DNA from: Adineta ricciae
Taxonomy: Eukaryota > Rotifera > Eurotatoria > Adinetida > Adinetidae
Direction: 5' to 3'
NCBI GenBank assembly: GCA_905250025.1
Contig: CAJNOJ010000006.1
Coordinates: forward strand, 682,001 to 746,000
DNA: 64,000 nt
Shown: in pieces, positions 39,021-50,772 of the stretch
Layout: each line of letters opens with the position of its first letter
Numbering within the stretch: the first letter of the stretch is position 1
Notes under the pieces: generated by a model
What the model was told of the DNA's origin: nothing
Databases searched by the model: none
Seen by the model: only the letters and a program-made list of their open reading frames with translations
Translations under genes and position numbers: made by a program

Positions 39021-40015
39021 TCATCTCCTAATTACTCGATTTATCATCACTTCAAACGTCTATACATATACATATTCTCTGCTTTTGTAGTTTCCTTTCA
39101 CACTTCTTAATTGCAAACGGAAATCTTGTATTTATTGGTACAGATTTATTTCTTTTTTATACTTTTATATTATTGACACAAATAAAATAGAATAGTTAAA
39201 TAGAAACAGGCACACATCTTCTTATTCTCATTACTCAAATCGAATCGTCTAAATAATCATTAACCTTATTTTTCACACTATATCAGACAGCGATTTCACG
39301 TTCAATAACTTTATATCGAAATTCTTCTGTGCATGAACTCATTTTTGTATAGGACCTCTCTTTCTCTCTTTCGATTCACAAGCTAAGTCTACCCATTCAC
39401 TACATGAACTATATCGTTTCGTAAAGTGATGGATTTCTATTAATAAGCTCATTATAAACAAAACAAGGACTCAGTTCTACTTTACAGTTTGGAACCATAC
39501 AAGTTGTATCAAAACAAACCATTAATGTGCATTGTTATTCCTATTAATTTGAATGTATGTGTATGTAATCGATAATTATAGAGAAAACTACGACAAGGAC
39601 GAATTTTTATTGCCTAAGACGACAATCTACTGTATAGTTGTACTCATCAACATACGTTCAATGTAGCAAACGAAACGCTTTTCACACTAACGTCCCGGAG
39701 ATTCATGATTTCAGAGTCAATTGTCAACATCTGGCGCATTGCTTTCTAATGTATAGCAGCGTCATTAGTGTCACAGCTGTTATTTATTTTCTTTCTTCTT
39801 CACGTCGATCGTGAGTAGGAATCCGATGTTGAAAACCCTTAGATGGCGCTTTGCTGATCTTGATTATGATACGATTGGTGAATTCTCGCACTTCTTATGA
39901 GTCATGTACGTGTCAAAGAGAAAAATAACAACATCATCATCATCAGTAAACTCTCTTCATGTATTTTCTTTTTCATAACTATGCTTAATACATTTGATGT
40001 ATTCATCAAATCTGT
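39021..40015. other. intergenic, no gene seen
   Basis: About 1 kb of AT-rich DNA with a polyadenylation signal near 39180 and the presumed TTC17 promoter. No coding frame, tRNA or repeat is evident. Confidence 0.5.
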
Positions 40016-43000
40016 ATGATAATCGGAACCATGTATTTTCATATTCTATTCAGTCTTTTGTTGTTTATTGTACAAAGCTCCTCGCATCAATCACTTTTGG
40101 GTACTCATTTTTATGTTAATCAAGATAATATACTCGTCGATAATACATTGAAAACTGTTTCAACCTTAGCACGCCCGTATGATCTTGTCGCATTTATTCG
40201 TCAATCGGAACGCTTGGCACGTGTTGATTCTTTACAGACGTACATCGATGCTGTTGATGACATTGTCGATTTGCCATCTACATCGAATTCTGATAAGCAA
40301 GATAACGAAGATAATATTGATAAATGTAATGAATTGATACGTGATAGTGAATCGTTAATATTTAAAATTCTAAAAACGAATCTTTATGACACATATTATA
40401 TTCCATTTGAATTGAAGAATCTTTCAATCAATGCTACAGTCAATGATAAATTCAAACCTAAAACAATCCAAACTTGTAATCAATTCTGTGAAACTCATAC
40501 GAGTAAACACTTTTCTTTCGTTTCTTTCCAATTCTTCTCTCTGTTTATTCCAGATTTGCTGACATTTGATCATCTACCAAGTATTTCTACTCGATACGAC
40601 GAACAACAAACCATTCGTATCGACGATGACGAACCAAATAATCCAACAAAAAGAAATGAACAGCAAGCGCAATGGTCCATACACGAATTATCACACAATC
40701 GTTCATCGTGGTTGGCGTACGTCTATCTGAGTCGCTACTTCGCATCGAATTTATCCTATCACCATGCTATTGATTGTCTTCGCTGTGCACTTGTCCATGG
40801 TTCGGATTACAATGACGTCGTGCTAATCGAGTTAGCTAATATTGTCTTTCGTTATGGTTACATACGCGATGCAATTGTCTTGATTGAGAAAGCACTTGAT
40901 TATCATTTACGAATGAAAACTATCAACGTGAAATCTTTGTTTATTCGTTCGATATTGCATTACTATTTAGGAAATTTATGTACAATTGATAATCGGTTTC
41001 TCTTGGCGATACAATTTTATAATCGCACGAGAATTTTGCTAGAAAAGATACAAAAATTGAATGATGAACAACAAATATCTAGTCTTTCGGCGAAATCGCT
41101 TGGTTCTTTATCGATTTCATCATTGTTATCTTTGTCCCAACAGAAAATCGACGCACTCCGTTGTCATCTTACGTTAGAATTATCTTTGCAACGTAAACAT
41201 CATGTTTTACAAACAAAACTTGCACAATTGAACCAGCTGCGATCGATAACTGATGAATTAATCCAATTGAATTCATTGATTAAGCGTGACATGTCTCCTG
41301 GACAGTCGTTTCTCGAAACATTACGCAAGATCAAAGTGGAACAGCAGCAAACGATTTGTGATTGGAAACAATTGAAGAAATCGAAATTACCAACTCGTTC
41401 CTATTCGAAACGAGAAGAATATTCAACGGTCATGAAACGTGAACGAAGGTGTTCAATCAATGATATTAATTTGCACTCAATTCAAACAAGTTCGAATCAT
41501 CTTCTCGGCTTTTATGATTGCCGACCGCGAGATAATGTCGTACTGATTGGCGATCCTTCTGATACAATCGACCGTGATGAACAATCACTCGATTCCGAAC
41601 AAAATCTCATGGCCTGTAAGTTCTCCGCATGTTCTTCCTCTCCAACTAAATCTATCTGTGAATTTTCTAGCACGTATCGCTGCAAGTAAACATACATATT
41701 CCACGCATATATTGAATGAAAACACGAGTGCCGTTACTCCAATTCACACGCATGAACAAACAACATTAACATCAACGACTACATGGCCAACATTGACATC
41801 ACGTTTGCCGACCGAAGTCATCAATCAATCTTCACAAGACTTCCTTGTGAAACAGTCCAATGTCCTCTATCCACCATTGAAGCACAACACAGTGATTAAA
41901 TTAAACGAACAACAACTACCAACTTATGCAGAATGTCAAATGCATTATTATGGCCTACCATCGATCGGCGATTACCCAACTGTATGGTTACCTTTGGAAA
42001 ATAAAGGTATATCGAATGTGAAAGAGGCGTTCTATCAAGGTTTGAACTATCAAAATAAACATTATCCATTGCCTTGGTCGCCTCCGTTGTGTGTTTTGAA
42101 GAAGCCAGTCAATGAACGATTAGCAATTATTGAGAATCATTCGGTTTTAAATCGTGTGTCGCGCGCTAAAGCGCCGACGAATCGATATGATACAAATATG
42201 TTATTGAATTTATATATGTATATTGATTCGATCATTGATGAACAATTACCGATTGAAGAGTTTGGACAACGTTTGAGATCAGTTAGTGAGAAACATGAAC
42301 ATTTAATACCCGAATGGATTGTTCACTTATTGTCATCGCTCTATTGGCGAGTTAATGGACATTTACCACATGCGATCGATTGTGGATTGAAAGCACACGA
42401 AACAATTATTAAAAATAACACATATAAACAGTGGAGTGATCTAACGTTAATCAATCTGGCGAATATTCTATATCTTTGGTAAGAATATCAGAAATATTTT
42501 CTCCTAAGGATAATATGTTCTATCTGTTTTAGGGGTAAATACGAGGATGCTCTAGATATAACACAACAAGCTTATTCAATCAATTCTCACGAACCAACAA
42601 CAAATTATTTTCTTGGAAATCTATTAGCACTCACCAAAAACAACCATACAGCTGCCCAAGAATACTATCGACGCACAATTGCCATCGATCCAGCACATGT
42701 TCACGCTTATCGACAATTACGTCTTAGTTATTGCTACACCATGCATTCTACATGGGAAATGATGAGTTGTTCTTCTGACAATGAAAAACATTGTGACGAG
42801 AAATCCGTTCGAAGTGAAAGTACGAAGCGTAATTTAATGTTGTCTGTTCCGAATTCGAAGATCCGTGATGCTACTATGGTACTGGATTATAGTAGAACAT
42901 ATTCGTCTTCGTACTATAATCGAAATACTCAATGTATGTTGTCTTGTCCTGTCTTGTCTTCTTGTATTTCGTTTTAAATTTAGCAACGATAATCCAAGGA

Positions 43001-44417
43001 ATTACCTTTGTTATTATTTGACATTTTAGGTCAACGATCTCTTCTTGATAACCGTTCCTCGATTGATCGTTGGTTAAATCGTTCGTCATCAGTCTCATCA
43101 CCAGAACGCGAAGAACTAATCAATGATGCTCGACGCGCGTACCGTCAATATGGTTTATGCTCAAATAACCATATCGCTAATGAATGTTCACAAGGTTTTG
43201 GTGTCACTAACAACGGCTATGATATCGGTCATGTTTTAATCATCTACAATGATGTCATGCAAAGCTTTTATTATTCATTCGTATTTTCCACTGATTATGA
43301 AAATATTTTTCTAAAAGAAGGCCAATCCAAATGTATTATCTATGGTACGGGCCGAAAATCGTCGAAATGCCGTAATTTGGTTACCGCGAATCCAAGTATT
43401 CTGAATAGTAAACACAACATGACATGGCTCCGTGATCCATCGACTATCTACGAGCATTTAAAAGAACTAATCGAAATTATGAGTTATCAACAACAGTTCG
43501 AGAATGAGACGCATCTCTACGAGAAAAATGCTTGGGAAAAATATCTTTCGGATCAATATCTCTTTTCTAAAGATATTCAAACGAAATATCTTTCGAACAA
43601 CTCAATCAATTTCAATCGAACGAATTGTCAGAATGTATCTGCTGTTACATACAAACCTTATTTGTCAACATGGATATCGCCACAGACGAAGAATATTTTT
43701 GTAAATCACACATTTTTCAGACAATTAAGGGAAAATACTGAAATGATCGAACCGATTTGTTCATATCCGATAATTAATCAAACTGATACAAAAAAGAATC
43801 TTCAATTACTCGATTATATCATCCAAAAAGCGAATCACAATCTAACACTCTATCACGCAGAAACAATTCTACGACCTATTTTATTCAATTTAATGTTTGA
43901 AAAGAATCCTGCAATTACGAACAAAGGAGGTAAGTTTTTACATCCAAATACGGTGGGTTCTTTTCAAGAATTCTCTTCACCAGGTGATGACCGTGTTCTA
44001 CTCGCTTCATTTCTTGCCTCTGGTCTTCACTCACCAACGTACAACACATCGTGGATCTATTTCCATACACTTTCTCTCTACTGGCGTCTTATGGGTAATG
44101 CATCGCAGTCATTAAATTGTTTACTTCAGTCTCATATACTATCACCACATGACGTTCATGATTTAACGTATTTATCAATGGCATTGATACTCTATAATAG
44201 TCAACTATATATCAATGAAGCGGTTTATTTACTTTATGAGTCCTTAACTGTTGATCCGCCTGGTCTCTTGTTAGCACATTTTACGTTGGGTAATGCAATG
44301 GCGAGAAAAGGTTATTGGGATTATGCTGAACAATGGTATCGATCGACATTGAATTTGAAATCGGATTTCGAACCGGCCAAGCAACGTTTGCGTACAATTC
44401 AATGCTCAATCAATTGA
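40016..44417 (+). CDS. TTC17: tetratricopeptide repeat protein 17 (TTC17)
   Basis: The N-terminus MIIGTMYFHILFSLLLFIVQ is a signal peptide; a second Met at 40031 is an alternative start. It is followed by THFYVNQDNILVDNTL and RPYDLVAFIRQSERL, matching TTC17. An intron (40502-40552) joins to LLTFDHLPSISTR, a conserved TTC17 segment. TPR blocks occur near 40690-40900, 42310-42720 and 44030-44400. The last of these ends LLAHFTLGNAMARKGYWDYA, then FEPAKQRLRTIQC, the family's C-terminal repeat. Mammalian TTC17 works with CATIP in actin organisation and ciliogenesis. Five or so introns. RNASEK starts 193 bp downstream. Confidence 0.88.
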
Positions 44418-44578
44418 AAATCTTGTTTTGTTTCTCTTCTTATCTTTCTTTCTGATCCGTCCATAGATGCTTTTTCTTTTGGTGTTCTTTCGTATTATCT
44501 CGGTTGAACAGTCACCCGTGTTCTGTGTGCCAGATCGTTTCTTTTGAATCTCAAATCTCGAATGAATAATAAAAACAT

Positions 44579-44593
44579 TGTCTTTGTTTTCAG
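44579..44593 (+). promoter_or_regulatory. candidate splice acceptor before RNASEK
   Basis: TTGTCTTTGTTTTCAG ends 17 nt before the RNASEK ATG, only about 175 bp after the TTC17 stop. It could receive a spliced leader or join a short 5' UTR exon. Confidence 0.4.
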
Positions 44594-44610
44594 ATCGATC
44601 CTATCTAGTC

Positions 44611-45015
44611 ATGAAACTCCAGTGGCCAATCTGTGGACCGAAATTATCTTTATGTTGCTCCATCATATCCGTTTGGGGTATTATTCAATTTCTTCTCATG
44701 GGCGTTTTCTTTTACATGGAAGCAGCACCTTTATTAGATGATTTCGAATTCGATCACAATACGACCAACACGAAAGTCTTCAAAGATAATCTTTCCAGTG
44801 CGTATAGTCAACGTGCACATAACTGCTGGATTGCCGCATTTCTCTATGTCGGATTATTGGTAATTGCTGGTTCACAATTCATAACGAATCAAAAACAACT
44901 AGTCGAAACCGGTCATCCGACGTCGATGGCTACGAGATTTTCCGGTCTTGCTGCGGATGAGAATGGTTTCAATCGACAGTATCAAATGCAGTACAATTCC
45001 GAACAGACTGAATAG
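44611..45015 (+). CDS. RNASEK: RNase kappa / V-ATPase accessory subunit (RNASEK)
   Basis: A 134-residue two-TM protein. The start MKLQWPICGPKLSLCCSIIS carries the conserved CGPKL motif ahead of the first membrane segment (WGIIQFLLMGVFFYMEAAPL). A luminal loop with an N-glycosylation site (HNTTNTK) follows. NCWIAAFLYVGLLVIAGSQF matches the YNCFIAA motif and second membrane segment of the family. RNASEK is a membrane subunit of the V-ATPase and is needed for endosomal uptake. The C-terminal tail is about 35 residues longer than in the human protein. An AATAAA lies near 45145. Confidence 0.88.
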   Translation: MKLQWPICGPKLSLCCSIISVWGIIQFLLMGVFFYMEAAPLLDDFEFDHNTTNTKVFKDNLSSAYSQRAHNCWIAAFLYVGLLVIAGSQFITNQKQLVETGHPTSMATRFSGLAADENGFNRQYQMQYNSEQTE

Positions 45016-47008
45016 TCGGTGTTTTAATGCGAGAATTCTATTTTGATGTTGTATTTCATGTTAGTAAGGTCAAATATTAATCTCTGCTCGTTGTATTGTT
45101 TGTAAAAATGTCATGCACTTGGTATATTTATTGGTCATGTATGAATAAACTCTTTATAAGACAAATCTTCTCACATTTATATTTAGCTTATTAAACCTGA
45201 CATTAAGTAAACAATTTGTTTCATTGTGAAATGAAACTGACACGTGTTAGCATACGTGATTAACACTTTCCCCATTATATCTCTTGTAAAAGGTAGTTAA
45301 ATGACGCGTAGGTGCTATTTTGACTTTGTAAAAAGCTGAAAAAAGAAAAAAAAGGGGAAAAATAGTCGAGTGAGGACTCGTCTCTGGAATAGTAGTCATT
45401 CAAAGGTGGAGAATCGAGATATGAACAGATGTTTGGAAAGTTCACATTTGACATGCTTCTCATTCTACATATTGGAACTGACAAGGGATTTGCACAAAAT
45501 TTTCATGATAAACAGAACAGAATTCCATATCAGATATTCAATAATCGTGGAAGTGATTTATAAAAGTTTATCAAGAAGGATGTTAGTGGAATTTTGGAAA
45601 AAGCAGGTGAAAATTGTCTTCATTTGTGTTTTTAGTAAATTTTAATACGAAAGTCTGTTTCACGGGTAACCGTATATCTCAATGAATAAACTGACAAAAA
45701 CAGCGTTCTATTTATGGAACTAAGAAATAGCTTGCAGTGAGGTCTTTGCTAGCGGCCCTTTAGTTCAAGATTAATGGCTAAGTATATTGGCAACATTGAG
45801 GAAGTCTGTTTTCGTTGTGGATAGTTATCATTGTTCATTAACGAGCTAGTGTTTTATGACGGTGAAATTCAAAATGTCCTCTTATTTTTCTGTCTTTTGA
45901 AGTGTCATCAAGATGCGTTTGGCATCCCATTCGATAATTGTCTTCTATATGATTTTATCAGGATATGTTCAGTCGCTTTCACGCATTAGATTGCATTAGT
46001 GAGAAGAATATTTGTTAAAAAAGATATTTTTAGGCTTGAAGGTCATGTATTCCGGCTAAGATATTCATATTTCTATAACTGTAAGAATTTCTTCAATATC
46101 TACTACGTTTATGATATCATTGACATATTCATTTCATTAACGAGAAAATTTGATGAATTTATTGCGTTGTTAACATAGATATCTGAAGTACCTATTCACT
46201 AATAACGCTATTTAGAAGAATTTTCTTTTGTCATCCCTTCCTCCCTCGCTGGATGAGTAGCGCTTCTCTTGCAGATGCAATATAAGATTCTATTAATATC
46301 CTTTTCAGATGTTTAGTGTAAGTCGTTTGTCAAATCTATATTGAAAATGTCAGCGAAAAATAAATATTCAAGTTCAGCAGGTATTATGGACTTCATCAGA
46401 CAATACTTTGTATTAATGAGCTACAATAGATAAGATGATCATGTCAGAAACAATCACGTGTTTAGACGTGAAAATGCAGTCTTCATAACATACATTCTAG
46501 AGTTTTGTCCAACCGTGCGCCCATTTTGATCAATTTTACTATATTAATGAATATGCGTTCTTTGAATAAATATAGGTCATATACAACATAAGGATGTATA
46601 AATTAAGTGGAGGTTCCCGGAGTACCGGATAAAATCTTCTATTTAAATAGGTAAGATCTATAGATTATGTTGAGATAACGATAATCAGCAGAATTTTCGT
46701 GTGATTATCATGGTGTCTGACTACATAATGTTTGTATCGAATATCATATTTTCATTTTGTTACTAAGATTTCAAAGTATTGTTACAAAAAAAGAAAGAAA
46801 TTTATATTATCTATTTCAGAAATATTCATGCATTATTCCTTATAATTAATATTAAACAAACGTGATGAATTATCTAAAAGAACATCAGTGTACTTTTACT
46901 TCATTATTTCCCGTTCCTTTTCCTCTTTCTATATAACAACTCGTCTGCTATTCCAGTTTCGAATGATACGTTGTCATTCGCTTTATTCTTATCAAATACA
47001 GAGCCAAC
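45016..47008. other. 2-kb gene-free stretch
   Basis: AT-rich DNA between RNASEK and the opsin. The polyadenylation signal of RNASEK lies at the left end. Frames at 45275-45645 overlap on both strands and look random. Nothing else was recognised by eye. Confidence 0.5.
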
Positions 47009-48121
47009 ATGTTCAACTCAACGCACGATAGTAAGTTACTCAGTAGATTTCTACTGTAGCAAAACTACTTTTCATTCTTATTTCAAGTGTCTGCGCCCGT
47101 GCACTGCGTGTATGTTGATTATAATTCCACGCGAGCACGTTATGCTACCGTTAACGAGTGTAGATTTTCACGTTTTGCTGGTATTTTACTTCTTAGCATA
47201 TCGATTGTGTCATTTGCCATTAACATACATTCATTAGCGAAGACTCGGAAAAGTCCTAATTTTTCTCGTCGAGATATGGGATTAGTGCTTGGCATGTTTA
47301 TATCATCGTTATGTGTTATTATTATCAGCGTTCCGTCGGTGATTGTTCAATGTTTTCTATGTCGTCGACTATGTATACGGTCGATCTGTTTGATCGAAGG
47401 TTTCAATTCGTTTTTGAACGGTTGCGTGGCGATGTACATGTTGGTTGCTCTATCGATAATCCGATACTCGACAACGGCTAATTCTTCGATGCCTGTCGAT
47501 TTTCAACGACATCTCGAACAACGAAATGTGTATATTGTTGGTTTGTGCTTTATTCTAGGCGGAATTTGGGCTGTACCGCCAATATTTGGTCGTATGAGTG
47601 CCTATGCTCCTGAAGGACTTGGCTTTCATTGTGGCCTTGATTGGTTTGATCGATCGTTACCTGGACGCATCTATTTCTTCCTTCTATTCATTGGTGTGTT
47701 TTTCATTCCAATTGTCATTGTTATCTACGTTAATATTTACATTCAACGAATCATTTACCGCTTAACGCACATGAAGCCAGGTGTATTACTTGAACTAAAT
47801 TTGAATTCGAATTCGAACGAAGAAAACGTACGTCGGCATGTGTCGGATGTCGTCTATGAGAAAGAAACTCGTCGGCTACACCGTTTACATGAAGACCATC
47901 GTTTTGTGGTTGCTACCGGTGTTAGTGTGGTCATCTACATTATTGCCTGGACGCCGTATAGTGTCGTTGCACTTGCTCAAGTATTTGGTGATCAATTCTC
48001 GATATACAATCCATGGTTAATGACTACATGTGCTCTTCTTGCTAAACTCTCCATGATTGTCAATCCAATTATTTACACAATGATACTGAAAAGTCATGAT
48101 ATGGTCATACCGTTCAGATGA
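47009..48121 (+). CDS. divergent opsin (retinal-binding GPCR)
   Basis: Two exons (47009-47030 and 47088-48121) encode 351 residues. The 22-nt first exon gives MFNSTHD and splits an ATG-like codon with exon 2. Seven hydrophobic segments are visible. The retinal-linking lysine is present (ALLAKLSMIVNPIIY, Lys about 327, with the normal spacing to NPxIY). The extracellular loop 2 motif PEGLGFHCGLDWF carries the Glu181-type counterion and disulfide Cys, paired with a Cys in ICLIEGF. Oddities: the DRY/ERY motif is IRY, and helix 2 lacks the usual LAxxD. The C-terminal tail is very short (LKSHDMVIPFR). It could be a photoreceptor, a photoisomerase such as RGR or peropsin, or a non-canonical sensor. 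The subfamily is not assigned. An AATAAA-like signal lies near 48190. Confidence 0.85.
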
Positions 48122-48278
48122 GTTTTTCTCACGTCCATTGTATTTTTAGGAAACTATGGAGCAGTATACAAAAAGAAAGAAAATTAAAAATAAACCAAAA
48201 AAAATAATCAAGCATCGGTGTTGTACATTCTCGATGTACTCACTAAGCCATTGGTGAAAGGACAAATAGTTGAATTAT

Positions 48279-48674
48279 TCAAGGAAGAGGTTTTCTTTTA
48301 TTGTTATTGGTTGATGTTGTTGATTTTCTTGTGGCTGTTGTTGATGATGATGACGATGATGTTCGACCCTTTTCTTGTTGTTGACGTAAATTCTTGTAAT
48401 TCGTCCATGTATCTGTATAAGGTCGAAATAGAGTTGATAAGTATTCCTTTCCTATGTCTTGCACACCTTTCAAATCAGCTCTCACATCCCTTTTGGTTTT
48501 CTCCCACCCACCCGCTCGTTCATATTTACCTCGATGTTCAATAAATTTATCTTTGCCTACATTGAAGAAGTAAGCTGTTAGCTGTGCTGCTCGTCGAATG
48601 GGGTAAGATTCTGATAGGCGTCGAATCAGTTCTTCATTGTTCGTCAAATAACGCATCAACGAACGCCAAGGCAT
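48279..48674 (-). CDS. NCBP2AS2-like small mitochondrial-type protein
   Basis: A single exon of 131 residues starting MPWRSLMRYLTNNEELIRRL. The core RLSESYPIRRAAQLTAYFF closely matches the N-terminal signature of NCBP2AS2 (human: RLSESRPIRRAAQLTA by family knowledge). The rest is basic and ends in a Ser/Thr/Asn-rich low-complexity tail. Mammalian NCBP2AS2 is a roughly 99-residue protein reported at mitochondria and linked to hypoxia-induced endothelial signalling. The gene overlaps no other coding region and lies 245 bp downstream of the HOIL-1-like gene on the same strand. Its 3' end converges with the opsin. Confidence 0.8.
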   Translation of the reverse strand: MPWRSLMRYLTNNEELIRRLSESYPIRRAAQLTAYFFNVGKDKFIEHRGKYERAGGWEKTKRDVRADLKGVQDIGKEYLSTLFRPYTDTWTNYKNLRQQQEKGRTSSSSSSTTATRKSTTSTNNNKRKPLP

Positions 48675-48919
48675 CTTCAATCAACCTCGTCTATTTTATT
48701 TTCTAGAAAAACAATTCAAATGACATTTATTAGTAAACATAACTCTCTTCACTGCTTTACAGTTATACGATGCTATAATCAATGTATTTTCAAGAGTAAA
48801 AAAAGCAATCTTTCGATTCGTCATAAACGAGAATGAGAATACAAAATCACAGTAAAATTTCGGTAAAAAATAAGACTCAATTACACGTAAGATATTTTTA
48901 TCTGCACACAAAGCTAGTT

Positions 48920-50661
48920 TCAGTGACAATTTTGACAATCTTTTGTGCACAATTTGCCTTTGTCTACTCGACACCGACAACCACCCGATGTGTCACCACG
49001 TCCGCCTGGGCCCCAGCGTGGACCACGAGTTGGCCACTAAATATAACATCATTCAAATGAAAGAAAAGCAAACGTGTCAAAATACTTACACAAATTTCCA
49101 TTTTACATTGAGTGCATTGCAACCAGTCACAGCCAGACAATTTTTGAATTACGACTCGACAACCGGGACTAGAAACATTCCATGTCATAAAAAGAGAATG
49201 CATATACGTGCAAGGAAAATACTTACCAGTGCATAGCTTCGCGTCTTTTGATCATCTCCTACGAGAAAAAGCATTTTCAAGACGACTCTTCATTGATATT
49301 GTTCTTACCTCTAGATGTTCTTGATCTTTTCGAGCTGTAGCATCGTTAGCTGCTCGGATTTTAAGATCTTCTTGATACTCTAGACCTACATATACTTACA
49401 TTTGATACTATTGCTAATGAACATTTTGTACTCACAATTTTGACCTTCGTGTACTGCAACGCATGTCATACAAATCCAGTGTTTGCAACCCTAATCAAGC
49501 AAATCTGAGGTATTCTTTTTGAACCATAAGACGTTTTCAACATACATCGCAGTAGACGATATTGTTTCCTTGCACTTGCTCGATAAACCACCATTGTCCA
49601 CAATCAGGTGTAATGCAATGAAATGTTTTATGTCGACTTTCCGCCCAACGTACTCCAATTTCGTTTAATTTATCGACTAATCTTTGCTCACGTCTCATAT
49701 CTTTGACAATCTAAATGATTCACAATGAAAAAAGAAGCAAATGAACAATTCGATCTTACGCCACGTAATTCTCTTTCAGTGATGATTGTCGTACAGTCAT
49801 CATGTGGACATTTCAATAACGGCTCGGTGCTTGTTTCGATCATTTGTAAGACACAGCGTTTACACATTGGATGTAGACAATGATGAAACAAGACACCTTT
49901 CGTTTTTCCAATTAATTCACAACAGATAATACATTCGAATTCTTCGTTATTCTTGTAATAGGCTGCGTGGGCTTGTTCGCGTAGATCGTCTCGAAACGCT
50001 TTCGAATCCTCTTGGTAACGTAGAAGTTGCTTTTCTTGTTCATGGATGAAATTCAAATATTCAGTGTTCGTCATAAAAATACTTCCACATCCGGCGCATG
50101 TCTTAGCAGAATCATTATTACAATTGTGATGTGAACATATAACACAATACCAATTCGGTGGCTGAAAAACAAGAGGTCAGATTGTGTTCGTTTGAATGAG
50201 ATAATTATTATCTTACAGGATCTGTGGTCGGAGATGTAAAATTACTTGATTCATTCGAATTTGCAATGATTTTCTTCGTAGATGCGTCTGACTTTGGTTC
50301 TACGCTTGTTTGTTCAGTCTGAATTGAAAGTTGAAGAAGCAAACACGTGAGAAACAACTTTGATGCTTACATTATGAAGTTTGGAATCTCTGAGACATTG
50401 ATTTAGTAAATCTTGTCGAAGAATGCGACATTTTTTACATGATTTGCGTCCGGATTGATTGTAAACATGACAACTCGTACATTCCCAATAGGCAGACTAA
50501 ATTTACAGTGAATTAGTCAATCAACTACAATTGCCAATCCTCTACTCACCACAGGTGTTATATTTGAAGCTAGCTCATTCTTACTCTAAATAGACAACGG
50601 CAAATCAAGTTTGCAGTCAAAAAGTCTTTACATCTACCTCATCGATTGAAGAAGTAGCCAT
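48920..50661 (-). CDS. RBCK1: HOIL-1/RBCK1-like RBR ubiquitin ligase without a UBL
   Basis: The protein starts MATSSIDE. Two RanBP2/NZF-type fingers follow ([19 protein letters not shown] near 50480, [20 protein letters not shown] near 50130), then RING1 ([20 protein letters not shown] near 49920). IBR ([15 protein letters not shown] near 49450) and RING2 come next. RING2 has the catalytic Cys in [18 protein letters not shown] (near 49120) and ends [15 protein letters not shown] then CRCRV...CQNCH, the exact HOIL-1 C-terminus. HOIL-1 is a LUBAC component that forms ester-linked ubiquitin on Ser/Thr. Unlike vertebrate HOIL-1 there is no LTM or ubiquitin-like domain before the fingers. The neighbouring upstream gene, 111 bp away, supplies that module. 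Around eight short introns. Confidence 0.9.
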
Positions 50662-50667
50662 TTTGGT

Positions 50668-50685
50668 CTGATTAAAATATTAGAA
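50668..50685 (-). promoter_or_regulatory. candidate trans-splice acceptor before HOIL-1-like gene
   Basis: CTAATATTTTAATCAG on the minus strand ends six nt before the HOIL-1-like ATG, in a 111-bp gap after the SHARPIN-like gene. A second AG (ATTCTAG) lies about 30 nt further upstream. Confidence 0.45.
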
Positions 50686-50772
50686 ATATCATCTAGAATA
50701 AGATGTCATGTGCAAACATATGAATTGTAATTTTCACGGAGTAAAAGTGTTTTTTTCGAAAAAGTTTATTTC

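Noticed and set aside
46952-47237. Frame 46971-47237 as the opsin N-terminus
   Set aside because: It is out of frame with the seven-helix coding region; the 22-nt exon at 47009 joins in phase.
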